A stretch of 41,382 nt of DNA from Pyrinomonadaceae bacterium. Its GTDB lineage: Bacteria > Acidobacteriota > Blastocatellia > Pyrinomonadales > Pyrinomonadaceae. Made by a program: the position numbers and the translations under genes. Of this stretch, positions 33,576 through 41,382 are shown one piece after another. The notes beneath the pieces were generated by a model. The model ran no database searches. It was given only the letters and a program-made list of their open reading frames with translations, and was not told where the DNA came from. Location of the stretch: NCBI GenBank assembly GCA_025922875.1, contig JAICGZ010000016.1:1-41382 (forward strand), written 5' to 3'. Within the stretch, counting starts at the first letter, position 1. Each line of letters opens with the position of its first letter.

Positions 33576-34922
33576 ACCTTCTCTGAAAAGCATGTGGCCC
33601 AATGGACTATCGGTAAGGCGGCCCTCATCATAGATCTTTCTTCCACGAAGAAAAGTCTTTTGCACAACTCCACTCAGCACTTCGCTTTCGTACGGTGTGA
33701 TCTTGTGGCGATGATGCAGTGCTTTCGCGGCGACCGTGAATTGCTCGTCGGGATTCCAGACCACGAGATCGGCATCGTTTCCGGCAGCAATCGCTCCCTT
33801 TCGCGTCTGCAAGGAAACCTGCCTTGCCGGGTTAGCACAAAGCCACTTTGTCATGTCCTGTATGGTGTACCCACGCCGTCGCGCTTCGGTCCAGATAATC
33901 GGCAGCCTGAGTTGAAGCGAGGCAATACCGCCCCAGGCGTTCATAAAATCACCACTCTCACGCAACTTCATCTCTCCCGGACACGGCGAATGATCCGAAA
34001 CAATCAAATCAATCGTCCCATCTGCAAGGCCCTGCCACAACGCTTCTCGATTCTCTCGCTCGCGAATCGGCGGACAACACTTAAACTCTGTTGCCCCAGC
34101 GGGAACTTCTTCGGCGGCGAAGTGAAGATAATGTGGACAGGTCTCAGCCGTAATTCTCACTCCCGCTGCCTGCGCGTTACGCAACATGGGTATTGCTTCC
34201 GCCGACGAAAGATGAACGATATGCACCCGCGTGCCGAATTCCTGACTCAACCGAATCATCAATTCAATTGCTTCATTTTCAGCCGCGCGCGGACGTGAAG
34301 CGAGAAACGTTTGATAGTCAGCAGCAGCGTTACTGTCAGACTTGATTGGCCCGGGAAGTTCCGCGTGAACAATCAACAGTGCACCCAGCCGCGTTAGCTC
34401 AGGCATAGCTTCACGCAAGTCGTCTTCAGTTACATGCGGAAACTCATCAACACCTGAGGGCACGAGAAAGCACTTGAAACCCACCACACCTGCTGCAAAC
34501 ATTGGCGCGAGCTCAGAAGTATTCCCCGGCACCACACCACCCCAAAACCCGACATCAACAAAGCAACTATTCGCGGCGCTGTCCAACTTGGTCTTGAAAC
34601 CGGCAAGCGTCGTCGTGGGAGGAATGGAGTTCAAAGGCATATCGACAAGCGTCGTGACTCCGCCCGCGGCAGCAGCCAGAGTTGCGTTCTGAAAGCCCTC
34701 CCACTCCGTTCGTCCAGGCGAATTGATATGAACGTGTGTATCAACCAACCCCGGCATGACCACGAGCTTGGGATCCAGATCGATTAGTTCACACTCCGAG
34801 TGTGTTTCAGAGTACGCAGCGACCGCTGCAATTCGTCCATCCTGAATGTGAATCGAGCGCGGACCGATTATGTCTGGTAACACAATCCAACGCCCGCGAA
34901 TGATGAGATCGGGAACCGGCAT
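33555..34922 (-). CDS. allB: Allantoinase
   Basis: A 455-residue amidohydrolase of the dihydroorotase type. Metal ligands are seen in DTHVHIN (H63, H65). The carbamylated lysine is K150 in VGFKCFLV; VHAE, VHLSSAEA and ISDHSPC-like (VSDHSPC) segments follow in the usual order. The protein hydrolyses allantoin to allantoate in the cytoplasm. It starts 6 bases after the preceding membrane-protein stop, so it is likely cotranscribed with it. Length is normal. Confidence 0.97.
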   Translation of the reverse strand: MPVPDLIIRGRWIVLPDIIGPRSIHIQDGRIAAVAAYSETHSECELIDLDPKLVVMPGLVDTHVHINSPGRTEWEGFQNATLAAAAGGVTTLVDMPLNSIPPTTTLAGFKTKLDSAANSCFVDVGFWGGVVPGNTSELAPMFAAGVVGFKCFLVPSGVDEFPHVTEDDLREAMPELTRLGALLIVHAELPGPIKSDSNAAADYQTFLASRPRAAENEAIELMIRLSQEFGTRVHIVHLSSAEAIPMLRNAQAAGVRITAETCPHYLHFAAEEVPAGATEFKCCPPIRERENREALWQGLADGTIDLIVSDHSPCPGEMKLRESGDFMNAWGGIASLQLRLPIIWTEARRRGYTIQDMTKWLCANPARQVSLQTRKGAIAAGNDADLVVWNPDEQFTVAAKALHHRHKITPYESEVLSGVVQKTFLRGRKIYDEGRLTDSPLGHMLFREGVQHLQD

Positions 34923-34928
34923 GTCAGC

Positions 34929-35672
34929 TTAATTGAACGTTGGCGGCGGCGGCGGCAGATTCGAAGCCTCACTTAAGTGGGCCAAACCGAACACTCGTTC
35001 ATAAGCCGCGGCTATCGCCCCGTAAGAGATCGGAAGCACGAGAAACAGGCCCACGTAACACAGCGCGATACCGGCAACACCCAACAAACCAGTGAGCAGC
35101 ATCATTCCAAGTAAACCCCAGAAGTTTGCCATCGCAGCCTTGAAGCTCAGCTTCACCGCGTCTAATCCCTTTAGCCTTCGATCGACAATGAGTGGATAAG
35201 CGAACGTAAATCCGATCGAAACGATGATGATGACGGCAAAGACAAACACAAAGAACAGCATGAGCATCGCCAGCACGCCCATAAAAGCCCATGGATTAGG
35301 ATCATTCCCCATCGCTGCCACCGACACAATCAGACTCACGTAAAAGAAAATATATGCAGGAAGCACGATCGCGAGAATGGGCACAATGTGCAGCAGTGTA
35401 GCAACCAGGCTTGGACCAAAGAAGTCGAACCCTTTGAACAGCATGGCGAATTCAATCGGCTCGCCACGGCGCAGCTTAAAAAACATGAAATATAGACCAC
35501 ACATCATGGGCCCGAGGAGTATTCCTAAAGGCACAGCCGTTCCGATCAACATGGCCACCACACACATGCCGACAAACAACCAGTATTGCGGCTTCACGAG
35601 CTCCCATGCGTCCGTAATACACTGGGCTGGTCCGACTGCGTTACGTTGATAGGGGATTTGGGGTGTTGTCAT
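34929..35672 (-). CDS. Multi-pass membrane protein, unknown
   Basis: 247 residues from the ATG at 35672, which has AGGA 7 bases upstream; a TTG start at 35714 overlapping the FecR stop is less likely. It opens MTTPQIPYQRNAVGPAQCITDAWELVKPQYW, then five or six hydrophobic segments and a PPPPPTF tail. The layout (amphipathic helix, membrane core, FAYPLIVDRRLKGLDAVKLSFKAA loop) resembles DUF4013/DUF975-type integral membrane proteins. It lies between FecR and allantoinase on the same strand. A link with purine uptake is possible but unsupported; no transporter fold is recognised. Confidence 0.8.
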   Translation of the reverse strand: MTTPQIPYQRNAVGPAQCITDAWELVKPQYWLFVGMCVVAMLIGTAVPLGILLGPMMCGLYFMFFKLRRGEPIEFAMLFKGFDFFGPSLVATLLHIVPILAIVLPAYIFFYVSLIVSVAAMGNDPNPWAFMGVLAMLMLFFVFVFAVIIIVSIGFTFAYPLIVDRRLKGLDAVKLSFKAAMANFWGLLGMMLLTGLLGVAGIALCYVGLFLVLPISYGAIAAAYERVFGLAHLSEASNLPPPPPTFN

Positions 35673-35710
35673 TACGTTTTCCTGAGCACTGAAATTTGTT
35701 CGAACTTGGA

Positions 35711-37252
35711 TCAAGGCCGTGGTCGCTGAGGCGCCAAACCCGGCAGGCGAGAGAAAGGATCGTCTCGCGGGTCGACTCTATTCATCCGCATCTTTGGCGG
35801 CGTAAGCACAGTTGAGTAGTTGCCTCCGTAGGGAGATCTAAAGTGCGGCGACGTAAAAGGTACAAACGTGTAGGTAGTTTGACCGGGATTCTGAAACCAG
35901 AAGCCGGTTTTTCTAAATCGCACCCGTCGTAAATCCGTCAAAAAATAAACGACCGGCACCACTCTTTTTCCTTGAAAATACTCACCTTCGCCTCGATATT
36001 CACTCCAGGCATCGAAGGTGTCACGCTTCTTTTTGTCGCAGTCGGAAATTGTTCCAGCGGCAATTCTCCGGCACGCATTCACGGATTTTTCCTTCAACAT
36101 CACCTTGCCTTCGCGAACTGTGATCTCCTCGCCACTCGGCGTGATGTCAATGCGGTAGTTTCCCTCTTCGGCTATAACCACTGATGTCGATGGTCCGCCG
36201 AAGGTAAGCGGTAGCCCTTCCTTGCTGTCGAATTGGGCCACGTTGAGAATCGCAGATCCTCGTAATAACTTCACTGAAATCGAGTCGGTTGATAGTTGTT
36301 CAAATAAAGCTTCAGAGCTTTGATCGAGTCTGAGGTGCATGTCAGGCAACACTGCTATTTCAACAAAACTATGCTCGTTCGTGCGCAACCTATCACCGGT
36401 TTCCAGTTCCGACTTCTCAGGCAGTTGTTCCCATTCTTTTGTAGGTCGACTTAGCTCAACACCTGACTCGACGAAGTTGACCGTCCCCGGCCTGACAGAA
36501 ACTACGCCGCGTCTGAGCCTGGTTTCTTCTTCTTCAGGGAAGTCAACGGACGTTTTTTCTCCGTCCTTACGTTTGTCGGTCCACGGCGACTCGTTCTTCA
36601 ACATCCTGTTCGCATGGACTAATTTATCTGCCCGTTCACGTCCCCACAGATCGAAGCTGTCTTCGCTCTTCGAATCTATTTCCGCCACAGTGATGCTATC
36701 GCCCGACGCCACTGCGCTCCGATTCTTTTTGACGCGCCGGCCATTTATTACGGCCTCGCCATTGCGCACGATCAGTTCGGTTCGTCCACGAGTTACCGCG
36801 TTTATACGAAAGATGCCGGGCTCACTGATAAAGACTTGCGCATTCGGCGTTATCACTCTGATCAATTGGTACGCTTCCTTGCGTGAGTAGATGGTGTCTT
36901 CCCATTCGGTCGCCAAAATTTCCAGGCTGATCGTGCCCTTGTTTAGTTTAAATCTCATCTTGTCGTGCTCGGCACTGAAAATCTGGCACTCCGTCTCGCC
37001 GCCAACGCGCAGATAGTTACCGGGTTGCAGCAAGAGTTCGGCGTATGAATTAACGCTGCTTTTGATGAAGTCGCCCTCTTCCAGTCTGAGACCGGGCTCG
37101 AGATCAAACTTTCCATCACCGCGCTGGTACAAGACGTCGCCTTTTACCGCATTAGGTCGCACGCCCGTGATAAAAGCCTCAAAACTCGCCTGCCGCTGTG
37201 CGCTCGTTGGCACAGTGTTAAGCGCGATCACCATCAACAGAATAAAGCGCAT
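35711..37252 (-). CDS. Secreted protein with two tandem FecR-like domains
   Basis: 513 residues with a short signal peptide (cut near 18, TSAQ). Two FecR-like units repeat: about 24-205 and 245-418. Each has a threshold GD-x-[IL]-[KR] motif (LEEGDFIKSS, LETGDRLRTN), a strand block, and ends in a D-[ST]-FD-x-W signature (DSFDLWGRER, DTFDAWSEYR). The tail is basic, aromatic and proline-rich. No membrane helix besides the signal, unlike anti-sigma FecR proteins, so this is a periplasmic or exported FecR relative, not a classical regulator. It interrupts the purine gene series between xanthine dehydrogenase and the membrane protein. Confidence 0.88.
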   Translation of the reverse strand: MRFILLMVIALNTVPTSAQRQASFEAFITGVRPNAVKGDVLYQRGDGKFDLEPGLRLEEGDFIKSSVNSYAELLLQPGNYLRVGGETECQIFSAEHDKMRFKLNKGTISLEILATEWEDTIYSRKEAYQLIRVITPNAQVFISEPGIFRINAVTRGRTELIVRNGEAVINGRRVKKNRSAVASGDSITVAEIDSKSEDSFDLWGRERADKLVHANRMLKNESPWTDKRKDGEKTSVDFPEEEETRLRRGVVSVRPGTVNFVESGVELSRPTKEWEQLPEKSELETGDRLRTNEHSFVEIAVLPDMHLRLDQSSEALFEQLSTDSISVKLLRGSAILNVAQFDSKEGLPLTFGGPSTSVVIAEEGNYRIDITPSGEEITVREGKVMLKEKSVNACRRIAAGTISDCDKKKRDTFDAWSEYRGEGEYFQGKRVVPVVYFLTDLRRVRFRKTGFWFQNPGQTTYTFVPFTSPHFRSPYGGNYSTVLTPPKMRMNRVDPRDDPFSRLPGLAPQRPRP

Positions 37253-37261
37253 GTTGAATTT

Positions 37262-38125
37262 CTAGGTTCGTAGAGTTGCCAGGAAATCAGCGAGCAAGTT
37301 CTTTGCTACTTGCAGACGATACTTAGCCGTCGAGCGAATGTCGTCAATGGGAGAGATTTCGCGTACCAGGCTCGCGCAGGCTGCTGCGATCGTTTCCTCG
37401 TCAGGCCTTTGTCCGCGCAACGCTGCTTCAGTTTGTACACAACGCACCACTATCGGAGCAACACTTCCCACGACGATTCGTGTTTCCATGAGCTTTCCCT
37501 GGCCAGTTTTTCCGACAGCAGCAAAACATACTTTAGAAATCGCCTGGGCTTTCCGCGTGCCGACTTTGCGATAGTAGTGCGTCAGGCCTGCTGTATTGCG
37601 TGGCAGGCGAATTCGGGCGAGTAGCTCGTCTGGATCGATGTGCATCTGCTTGTAGCCGGTGTGAAAACCCTGGTACGGGAGCCAACGAGATCCACGATTT
37701 GATACGAGTTCAATCTCGGCATCGTAAGCCAGCAATGCTGGAGGTGAATCCGCGGCTGGAGAGGCGTTAACGATGTTTCCGCCGAGCGTGCCCCGATTCT
37801 GAATCGCGAGGCCGCCCGTTTCACTCGCAGCCTGGCAGAGCATCGGAAACTCGCGACGCAAAATCGGATTGGTTTGCACTTCGGTGTAAGTGGTGAGTGC
37901 ACCGAGGGTAACGTGTGTATCAGTGGCTTCGATACCTCGCAGTTCGTTTAAGCCCCAGATGTTGATGTAGTTGCGATGGGCCAGCCTGCCGGCTTCAAGC
38001 AGGACCATCAGGTCTGTGCCACCGGCAAACGGCTTCCAAACTCCCGGTTCACTTTCAAGCAACGTGAGAGCTTCCGCAAGCGAGGCAGGCGTTGTTAGCT
38101 GGTAATTTGGAATGAACGCTCTCAC
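37262..38125 (-). CDS. Xanthine dehydrogenase family FAD-binding subunit
   Basis: A 287-residue CoxM/XdhB-type subunit. FAGGTDLMVLLEAG near 34-47 and the second FAD motif TLGGNIVNASPAADSPPALLA near 115-135 define the FAD domain; the C-terminal CO_deh_flav domain follows (about 175-280). It starts with GTG overlapping the stop of the iron-sulfur subunit gene (GTGA, 38122-38125). It passes electrons from the iron-sulfur subunit to NAD or another acceptor. Context with urate genes points to xanthine dehydrogenase. Confidence 0.94.
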   Translation of the reverse strand: MRAFIPNYQLTTPASLAEALTLLESEPGVWKPFAGGTDLMVLLEAGRLAHRNYINIWGLNELRGIEATDTHVTLGALTTYTEVQTNPILRREFPMLCQAASETGGLAIQNRGTLGGNIVNASPAADSPPALLAYDAEIELVSNRGSRWLPYQGFHTGYKQMHIDPDELLARIRLPRNTAGLTHYYRKVGTRKAQAISKVCFAAVGKTGQGKLMETRIVVGSVAPIVVRCVQTEAALRGQRPDEETIAAACASLVREISPIDDIRSTAKYRLQVAKNLLADFLATLRT

Positions 38126-38589
38126 TTCTTATAAGCGCGTACTACAGATTCGAAGATCTTCATGTAGCCAGTGCAGCGGCAAAGATTTCCCGCGAGCCCG
38201 TTGCGAATATCGTGTTCAGTTGGTTCAGGATTTCGGTTGAGAAGATCGACAGCAGCCAACACCATTCCAGGAGTACAGATGCCACACTGGGCGCCACCGT
38301 GATCGATGAACGCCTGCTGCACCGCATGCAATTGATCGCCGCCGGCGACTCCCTCGATCGTAGTTATCTCACAGCCATTAACCTGCGCCATCGGAACAAG
38401 ACAACTGTTAACGATCTGCCCGTCGATGATCACGGTGCACGCCCCACACTCACCTTCACCACATCCTTCTTTTGTCCCCGTAAGCTGCAACTGCTCACGC
38501 AACACGTCGAGCAAGCGCGCCATCGAAAACACCTCGAGACTGCGCGCCTCACCATTAACCTTAAACTCGACTGTATGCCGGTTGTTCAT
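38122..38589 (-). CDS. Xanthine dehydrogenase family 2Fe-2S subunit
   Basis: 155 residues with all eight cluster cysteines: C43, C48, C51, C63 in the plant-ferredoxin-like domain (CGEGECGACTV) and C102, C105, C137, C139 in the helical domain (CGICTPG, CRCTGY). It relays electrons from the molybdenum subunit to FAD. The preceding large-subunit gene ends about 84 bases upstream, the gap being an inverted repeat; the FAD subunit gene overlaps its stop. Confidence 0.97.
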   Translation of the reverse strand: MNNRHTVEFKVNGEARSLEVFSMARLLDVLREQLQLTGTKEGCGEGECGACTVIIDGQIVNSCLVPMAQVNGCEITTIEGVAGGDQLHAVQQAFIDHGGAQCGICTPGMVLAAVDLLNRNPEPTEHDIRNGLAGNLCRCTGYMKIFESVVRAYKK

Positions 38590-38600
38590 TGCTCATTTTT

Positions 38601-38675
38601 AGGGGTGGCCCTCCCGTGGCCACCCCTCCTGTTGCAAGTGTTTCGGAGAAGGGGTGGCCACGGAGGGCCACCCCT
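38601..38675. repeat. Inverted repeat of GGGGTGGCC type inside the xanthine dehydrogenase operon
   Basis: Arms 38601-38627 and 38650-38675 are reverse complements apart from one extra base, loop 22 bases. It sits between the large and iron-sulfur subunit genes; the TAG of the large subunit (38674-38676) is partly made by the right arm. It resembles the element at 6677-6750. Confidence 0.88.
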
Positions 38676-40896
38676 ACAATAACTTCACCATTAACGTCTC
38701 AGGCAATAGCGGGATTTCATTGAAGCTGACACCGGTCGCGTTCTCGAGCGCGTTTAGGATCGCGGGGGCGGCGCCGTCCATCGGTAGTTCTCCGATTCCT
38801 TTTGCGCCGCCTGGGCCGTAAGCGTATGGGTTTTCTTCGAAGTACACGCGAATCGGGGGAATGTCCACCGGCGTCGGAATGATGTAGTTGGTCATCTGGT
38901 TGTTCGCCATTCGACCATCTTTCCAGACCACGTTTTCAAACAACGTGAATCCTATCGCCTGGGCAACGCCGCCTTCAATCTGTCCGGCTGCCAACACGGG
39001 ATTCAAAACGCGCCCGACCTCCTGCAACGCAACAAAGTCTTCGACGTGCGCCGCATACGTCAGTTCATCAAAAGAGACTTCAGCAACATAAACCGCCCAC
39101 GCATAAGCCCCATAAGCGTCGCCCTGATACTTTTCATCGTCCCAGTGAACGTTTGGCGGCGGTTGATAAGTTGACGATGTTTTCAACGATCCAAATCTCG
39201 CGATGTACTCAGCGCACGCTCGCTTAAATTCAGACTGGCCATACTCGTGCGGTAACAAACTACTGCCAATCAACGTCTGCTTCAAACCCGTAACAGCCGA
39301 TTCGACGAGTTTGCCGACAACCATGGACGTACGCGACGCCACCGTTGGACCACTGTTAGGCACGTGGGCGGTATCAGGCTGAACGATCTCGATTAAATCG
39401 ACATCGAGACCGAGAGCTTCGGAAGCGATCTGCGAAAAGATCGTGTTGGTGCCCTGACCAATCTCGGTGCTGGCGGCAAGTATTCGCACAACGCCCTCGA
39501 CCGTTGCTTCAGCGGAGACGACCGATTGAAGATAAACTTCACCCGATCCCGTGAACCCCGCGCCGTGCATAAACGTGGCGAAGCCAACACCGCGTTTCTT
39601 TCGAAAGCGGCCATTGCTTTCGGCGTTCTCGCGGGCGAATCGTTCGCGTTTCTCGTGGTAGTTGCTGAGCTGCAATGCTCGTGTCAGCAGTTGGTCCATG
39701 TCCACGCGCTCGCGAATTACCTGGCTGGTGGCCGTCGTCTCGCCTTCGTGAATAAAATTGCGACGACGGAATTCTTCCGGCGTCAGTCCCACTGTTCGCG
39801 CGACTTTATCCATGTGTCGCTCGAGCGCGAAGATACTCTGCGGCGCGCCAAAACCTCTAAACGCGCCGTGCGGCGGAACGTTAGTGGCGACAGCGCGGCT
39901 GTGAATTCTTACGTTCGGACAGACGTACGGGCCGGCGGAGTGGATCGTTCCGCGCGAAAGTACGACGGGCGAGAGCGTGCAATAAGCGCCACCATCGATC
40001 ACAAAGTCGATCTCGACCGCGAGGAGCTTGCCATCTTTCGTAACCGCGGTCTTATGACGCGTACGCGACGGATGGCGCTTGGTAGTCGCGACCATGTCCT
40101 CCGCCCGGTCGTAAATCATTTTCACCGGCTTGCCGGATTTCCATGCGAGCAGTGCAGCGTGTCCAGCAATTAAGGAGGGATACTCCTCCTTGCCGCCAAA
40201 CCCGCCACCCGTTTCGGTTTGAATGATGCGTATCTTCTCTTCCGGCAGGTCAAACAACTTCACGAGCGCTTTGTGAACGTAGTAAGGACACTGCATCGAA
40301 CCCCACACCGTGACGCCTTTGTCAGCATTAGCGATCGCGATTGCGCCGTTGTTCTCGATGTAAAGTTGTTCCTGCGCGCCAGTTTCGTATTCACCCTCGA
40401 CGATGAAATCCGCGTTGGCCCATACTTCGTCGACGTTGCCTTTATCAACGAGGTACTTCTTAAAGACGTTATCCTCACCCCAGATGATCTCTTTCCTCGC
40501 TAGCGAGTCTTCGAGATTGAAGATCGCTGGCTGCTCCTCGATCTCGATGCGCACGTTTCGACGTGCTTCCTCCAGCAGGTATTTGTCTCTGTGTGCGAGC
40601 AGGAGGATTGGTTCTTCCGGATGATTTACAAAGTCAGCCGCGAGATAAGGTTGATCGTTGAGGATGAGGGCAACATAGTTAGCGCCGGGAATATCTTTGG
40701 CGGTGACAACCGTAAACTCATCCCAGGGAATGTCGCCTTCGAAAGAGATTTTGGTGATTCTTCCTCGCGGCGAGGGGCTCCGCACCGTGACGCCATGAAG
40801 CATGCCGGGAAACGACAGATCATCAACATACAGCGCCTTGCCTGTGACTTTCTTGCGACCCTCTTTGCGGGGAAATGCTTTACCGATAGGGGACAT
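38674..40896 (-). CDS. Xanthine dehydrogenase family molybdopterin-binding subunit
   Basis: A 740-residue CoxL/XdhA-like subunit. The N-terminal hammerhead domain is at about 15-125 (KVTGKALYVDDLSFPGMLHGVTVRSP). The molybdenum cofactor domains carry QTETGGGFGGKEEYPSL, AFRGFGAPQ and the C-terminal GPGGAKGIGELP with the catalytic glutamate. It would hydroxylate xanthine (and hypoxanthine) to urate. Related aldehyde oxidases look alike; the urate genes downstream decide the assignment. The gene order large, iron-sulfur, FAD is common, but no XdhC-type insertion chaperone is present in the window. Confidence 0.93.
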   Translation of the reverse strand: MSPIGKAFPRKEGRKKVTGKALYVDDLSFPGMLHGVTVRSPSPRGRITKISFEGDIPWDEFTVVTAKDIPGANYVALILNDQPYLAADFVNHPEEPILLLAHRDKYLLEEARRNVRIEIEEQPAIFNLEDSLARKEIIWGEDNVFKKYLVDKGNVDEVWANADFIVEGEYETGAQEQLYIENNGAIAIANADKGVTVWGSMQCPYYVHKALVKLFDLPEEKIRIIQTETGGGFGGKEEYPSLIAGHAALLAWKSGKPVKMIYDRAEDMVATTKRHPSRTRHKTAVTKDGKLLAVEIDFVIDGGAYCTLSPVVLSRGTIHSAGPYVCPNVRIHSRAVATNVPPHGAFRGFGAPQSIFALERHMDKVARTVGLTPEEFRRRNFIHEGETTATSQVIRERVDMDQLLTRALQLSNYHEKRERFARENAESNGRFRKKRGVGFATFMHGAGFTGSGEVYLQSVVSAEATVEGVVRILAASTEIGQGTNTIFSQIASEALGLDVDLIEIVQPDTAHVPNSGPTVASRTSMVVGKLVESAVTGLKQTLIGSSLLPHEYGQSEFKRACAEYIARFGSLKTSSTYQPPPNVHWDDEKYQGDAYGAYAWAVYVAEVSFDELTYAAHVEDFVALQEVGRVLNPVLAAGQIEGGVAQAIGFTLFENVVWKDGRMANNQMTNYIIPTPVDIPPIRVYFEENPYAYGPGGAKGIGELPMDGAAPAILNALENATGVSFNEIPLLPETLMVKLL

Positions 40897-40903
40897 TTGA
40901 AAT

Positions 40904-40926
40904 GATTTACAGGATTTTCATCCTGT
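40904..40926. repeat. CAGGATT-type hairpin next to the caspase-like stop
   Basis: acaggat (40909-40915) pairs with atcctgt (40920-40926) around a 4-base loop. It occupies the gap between the caspase-like stop and the xanthine dehydrogenase start and belongs to the dispersed family. It may be a terminator of the former, although the T-run is poor. Confidence 0.7.
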
Positions 40927-41382
40927 CTAAGGTTTTGTAATCACTAACGGATTAGCTTCCAGTTCGCGCCGGTAGAAAACTCGCGGCCGTTGCACGCTGC
41001 GTTTTTCACCTTCGGGCGCGAACACGATCTCCAACCCAAGTCCACGACCCTGGCTCATCTTCTCTTCCTGCATCTGCGGCACGCGTTCAGTCGCGAAGTT
41101 GAGCCACTCGCGTGCGATCACCAATCCATCTTTCGGTGCAGTGTCGGCGACAGGCGTTTTCAAACCCTCTTCAACCAAAGCATACGTCAAATAACCATGA
41201 CCAAGCTGTGCAGCTTCGAGCGCTGCTTGAAAACTCTGCGCCGCGGTAAGTATGTACATGCCTTTCTCGTACGCGAGTTGGGCCAGACCTTTTGAATTCA
41301 TTGGACCACGCCGTTTCTCCTCGGCTTCGAGTGCCTGGCCCGAATTGCACGCATCGATAATCAACAACAGATGCCCGGCATC
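40927..41382 (-). CDS. Caspase-like peptidase (C14 family), N-terminus outside window
   Basis: The frame is open to the last base, so only the final 152 residues are seen. LLLIIDACNSGQA carries the catalytic cysteine of the caspase p20 fold; the histidine that completes the dyad must lie upstream. GHGYLTYALVEEGL is the usual downstream strand of bacterial caspase-like domains. The final 60 residues are hydrophilic. Bacterial relatives include metacaspases and CHAT-like proteases, often fused to WD40 or TPR parts; which applies here cannot be told. It ends 30 bases before the xanthine dehydrogenase start on the same strand. Confidence 0.9.
   Translation of the reverse strand, partial: DAGHLLLIIDACNSGQALEAEEKRRGPMNSKGLAQLAYEKGMYILTAAQSFQAALEAAQLGHGYLTYALVEEGLKTPVADTAPKDGLVIAREWLNFATERVPQMQEEKMSQGRGLGLEIVFAPEGEKRSVQRPRVFYRRELEANPLVITKP

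Noticed and set aside
33567..34298. 243-codon open frame on the + strand
   Set aside because: Opposite the allantoinase gene with all its metal-binding motifs; no start context and no family features.
35711..37252. FecR as an anti-sigma regulator of an iron-uptake gene
   Set aside because: There is no sigma factor gene nearby and no inner-membrane helix other than the signal peptide.
39526..40173. 215-codon open frame on the + strand
   Set aside because: Opposite the molybdopterin-binding subunit; composition is arginine-rich shadow-like.

Overview
The window reads as a chromosomal segment of a Gram-negative soil or sediment bacterium, most likely an Acidobacteriota member of the Blastocatellia type. 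This rests on an Oar-like TonB receptor with an N-terminal carboxypeptidase-regulatory domain, a FecR protein, DUF1028 and DUF2752 genes, a CD225/TM2 membrane cluster, moderate GC content, and many palindromic intergenic repeats. The taxonomic placement is inference. I see no tRNA, rRNA, CRISPR array, transposase or prophage gene.

Region 1 (1-14007) is mainly the tail of a surface-polysaccharide locus. It holds the 3' part of an asparagine synthase, an alpha/alpha-toroid protein, a hexapeptide acyltransferase, a Gfo/Idh/MocA dehydrogenase, a DUF354 protein and a WbaP-type polyprenyl-phosphate sugar transferase, all on the + strand with stop/start overlaps. An O-antigen ligase-like protein carrying an inserted PDZ-like domain follows. 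A Wza-like export protein lies further on, on the - strand. Between these are a secreted M20 peptidase, a 68-residue zinc ribbon, a DUF1028 protein, a DUF2752 protein and three small membrane proteins (TM2, CD225 and an unnamed one).

Region 2 (14069-20536) has a DUF512 radical-SAM-like protein with a PDZ domain, a coupled methyltransferase, a 1264-residue TonB-dependent receptor, and a 403-base gap. The gap is filled by a 312-base giant-hairpin element and a second perfect 17-bp hairpin.

Region 3 (20537-28167) is a + strand operon: a LolA-like secreted protein, a multi-pass membrane protein, DUF4129, DUF4350, a MoxR ATPase and a DUF58 protein. A SpoIIM/DUF95 membrane protein converges on it. 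This is the widespread MoxR/DUF58 envelope-associated module.

Region 4 (28230-40896) holds glutamate formimidoyltransferase and, on the - strand, a nearly complete purine-degradation set. A three-subunit xanthine dehydrogenase would make urate, PuuD 5-hydroxyisourate, UraH OHCU, UraD allantoin, AllB allantoate, and Alc ureidoglycolate plus urea. A tandem FecR protein and a membrane protein sit between xanthine dehydrogenase and allantoinase. PuuD lacks the usual cytochrome c domain. A 527-residue unknown protein with a GNAT-like section ends the run. A truncated caspase-like gene touches the right edge.

A theme of the window is short palindromic repeats of at least seven types lying at gene edges, several of them supplying stop codons or parts of N- or C-termini. 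I did not find an obvious new defence or mobile system. The most unusual items are the giant hairpin element, the gene-edge repeat families, the PDZ-inserted ligase, the cytochrome-less PuuD operon with its FecR insert, and the unknown 527-residue protein.
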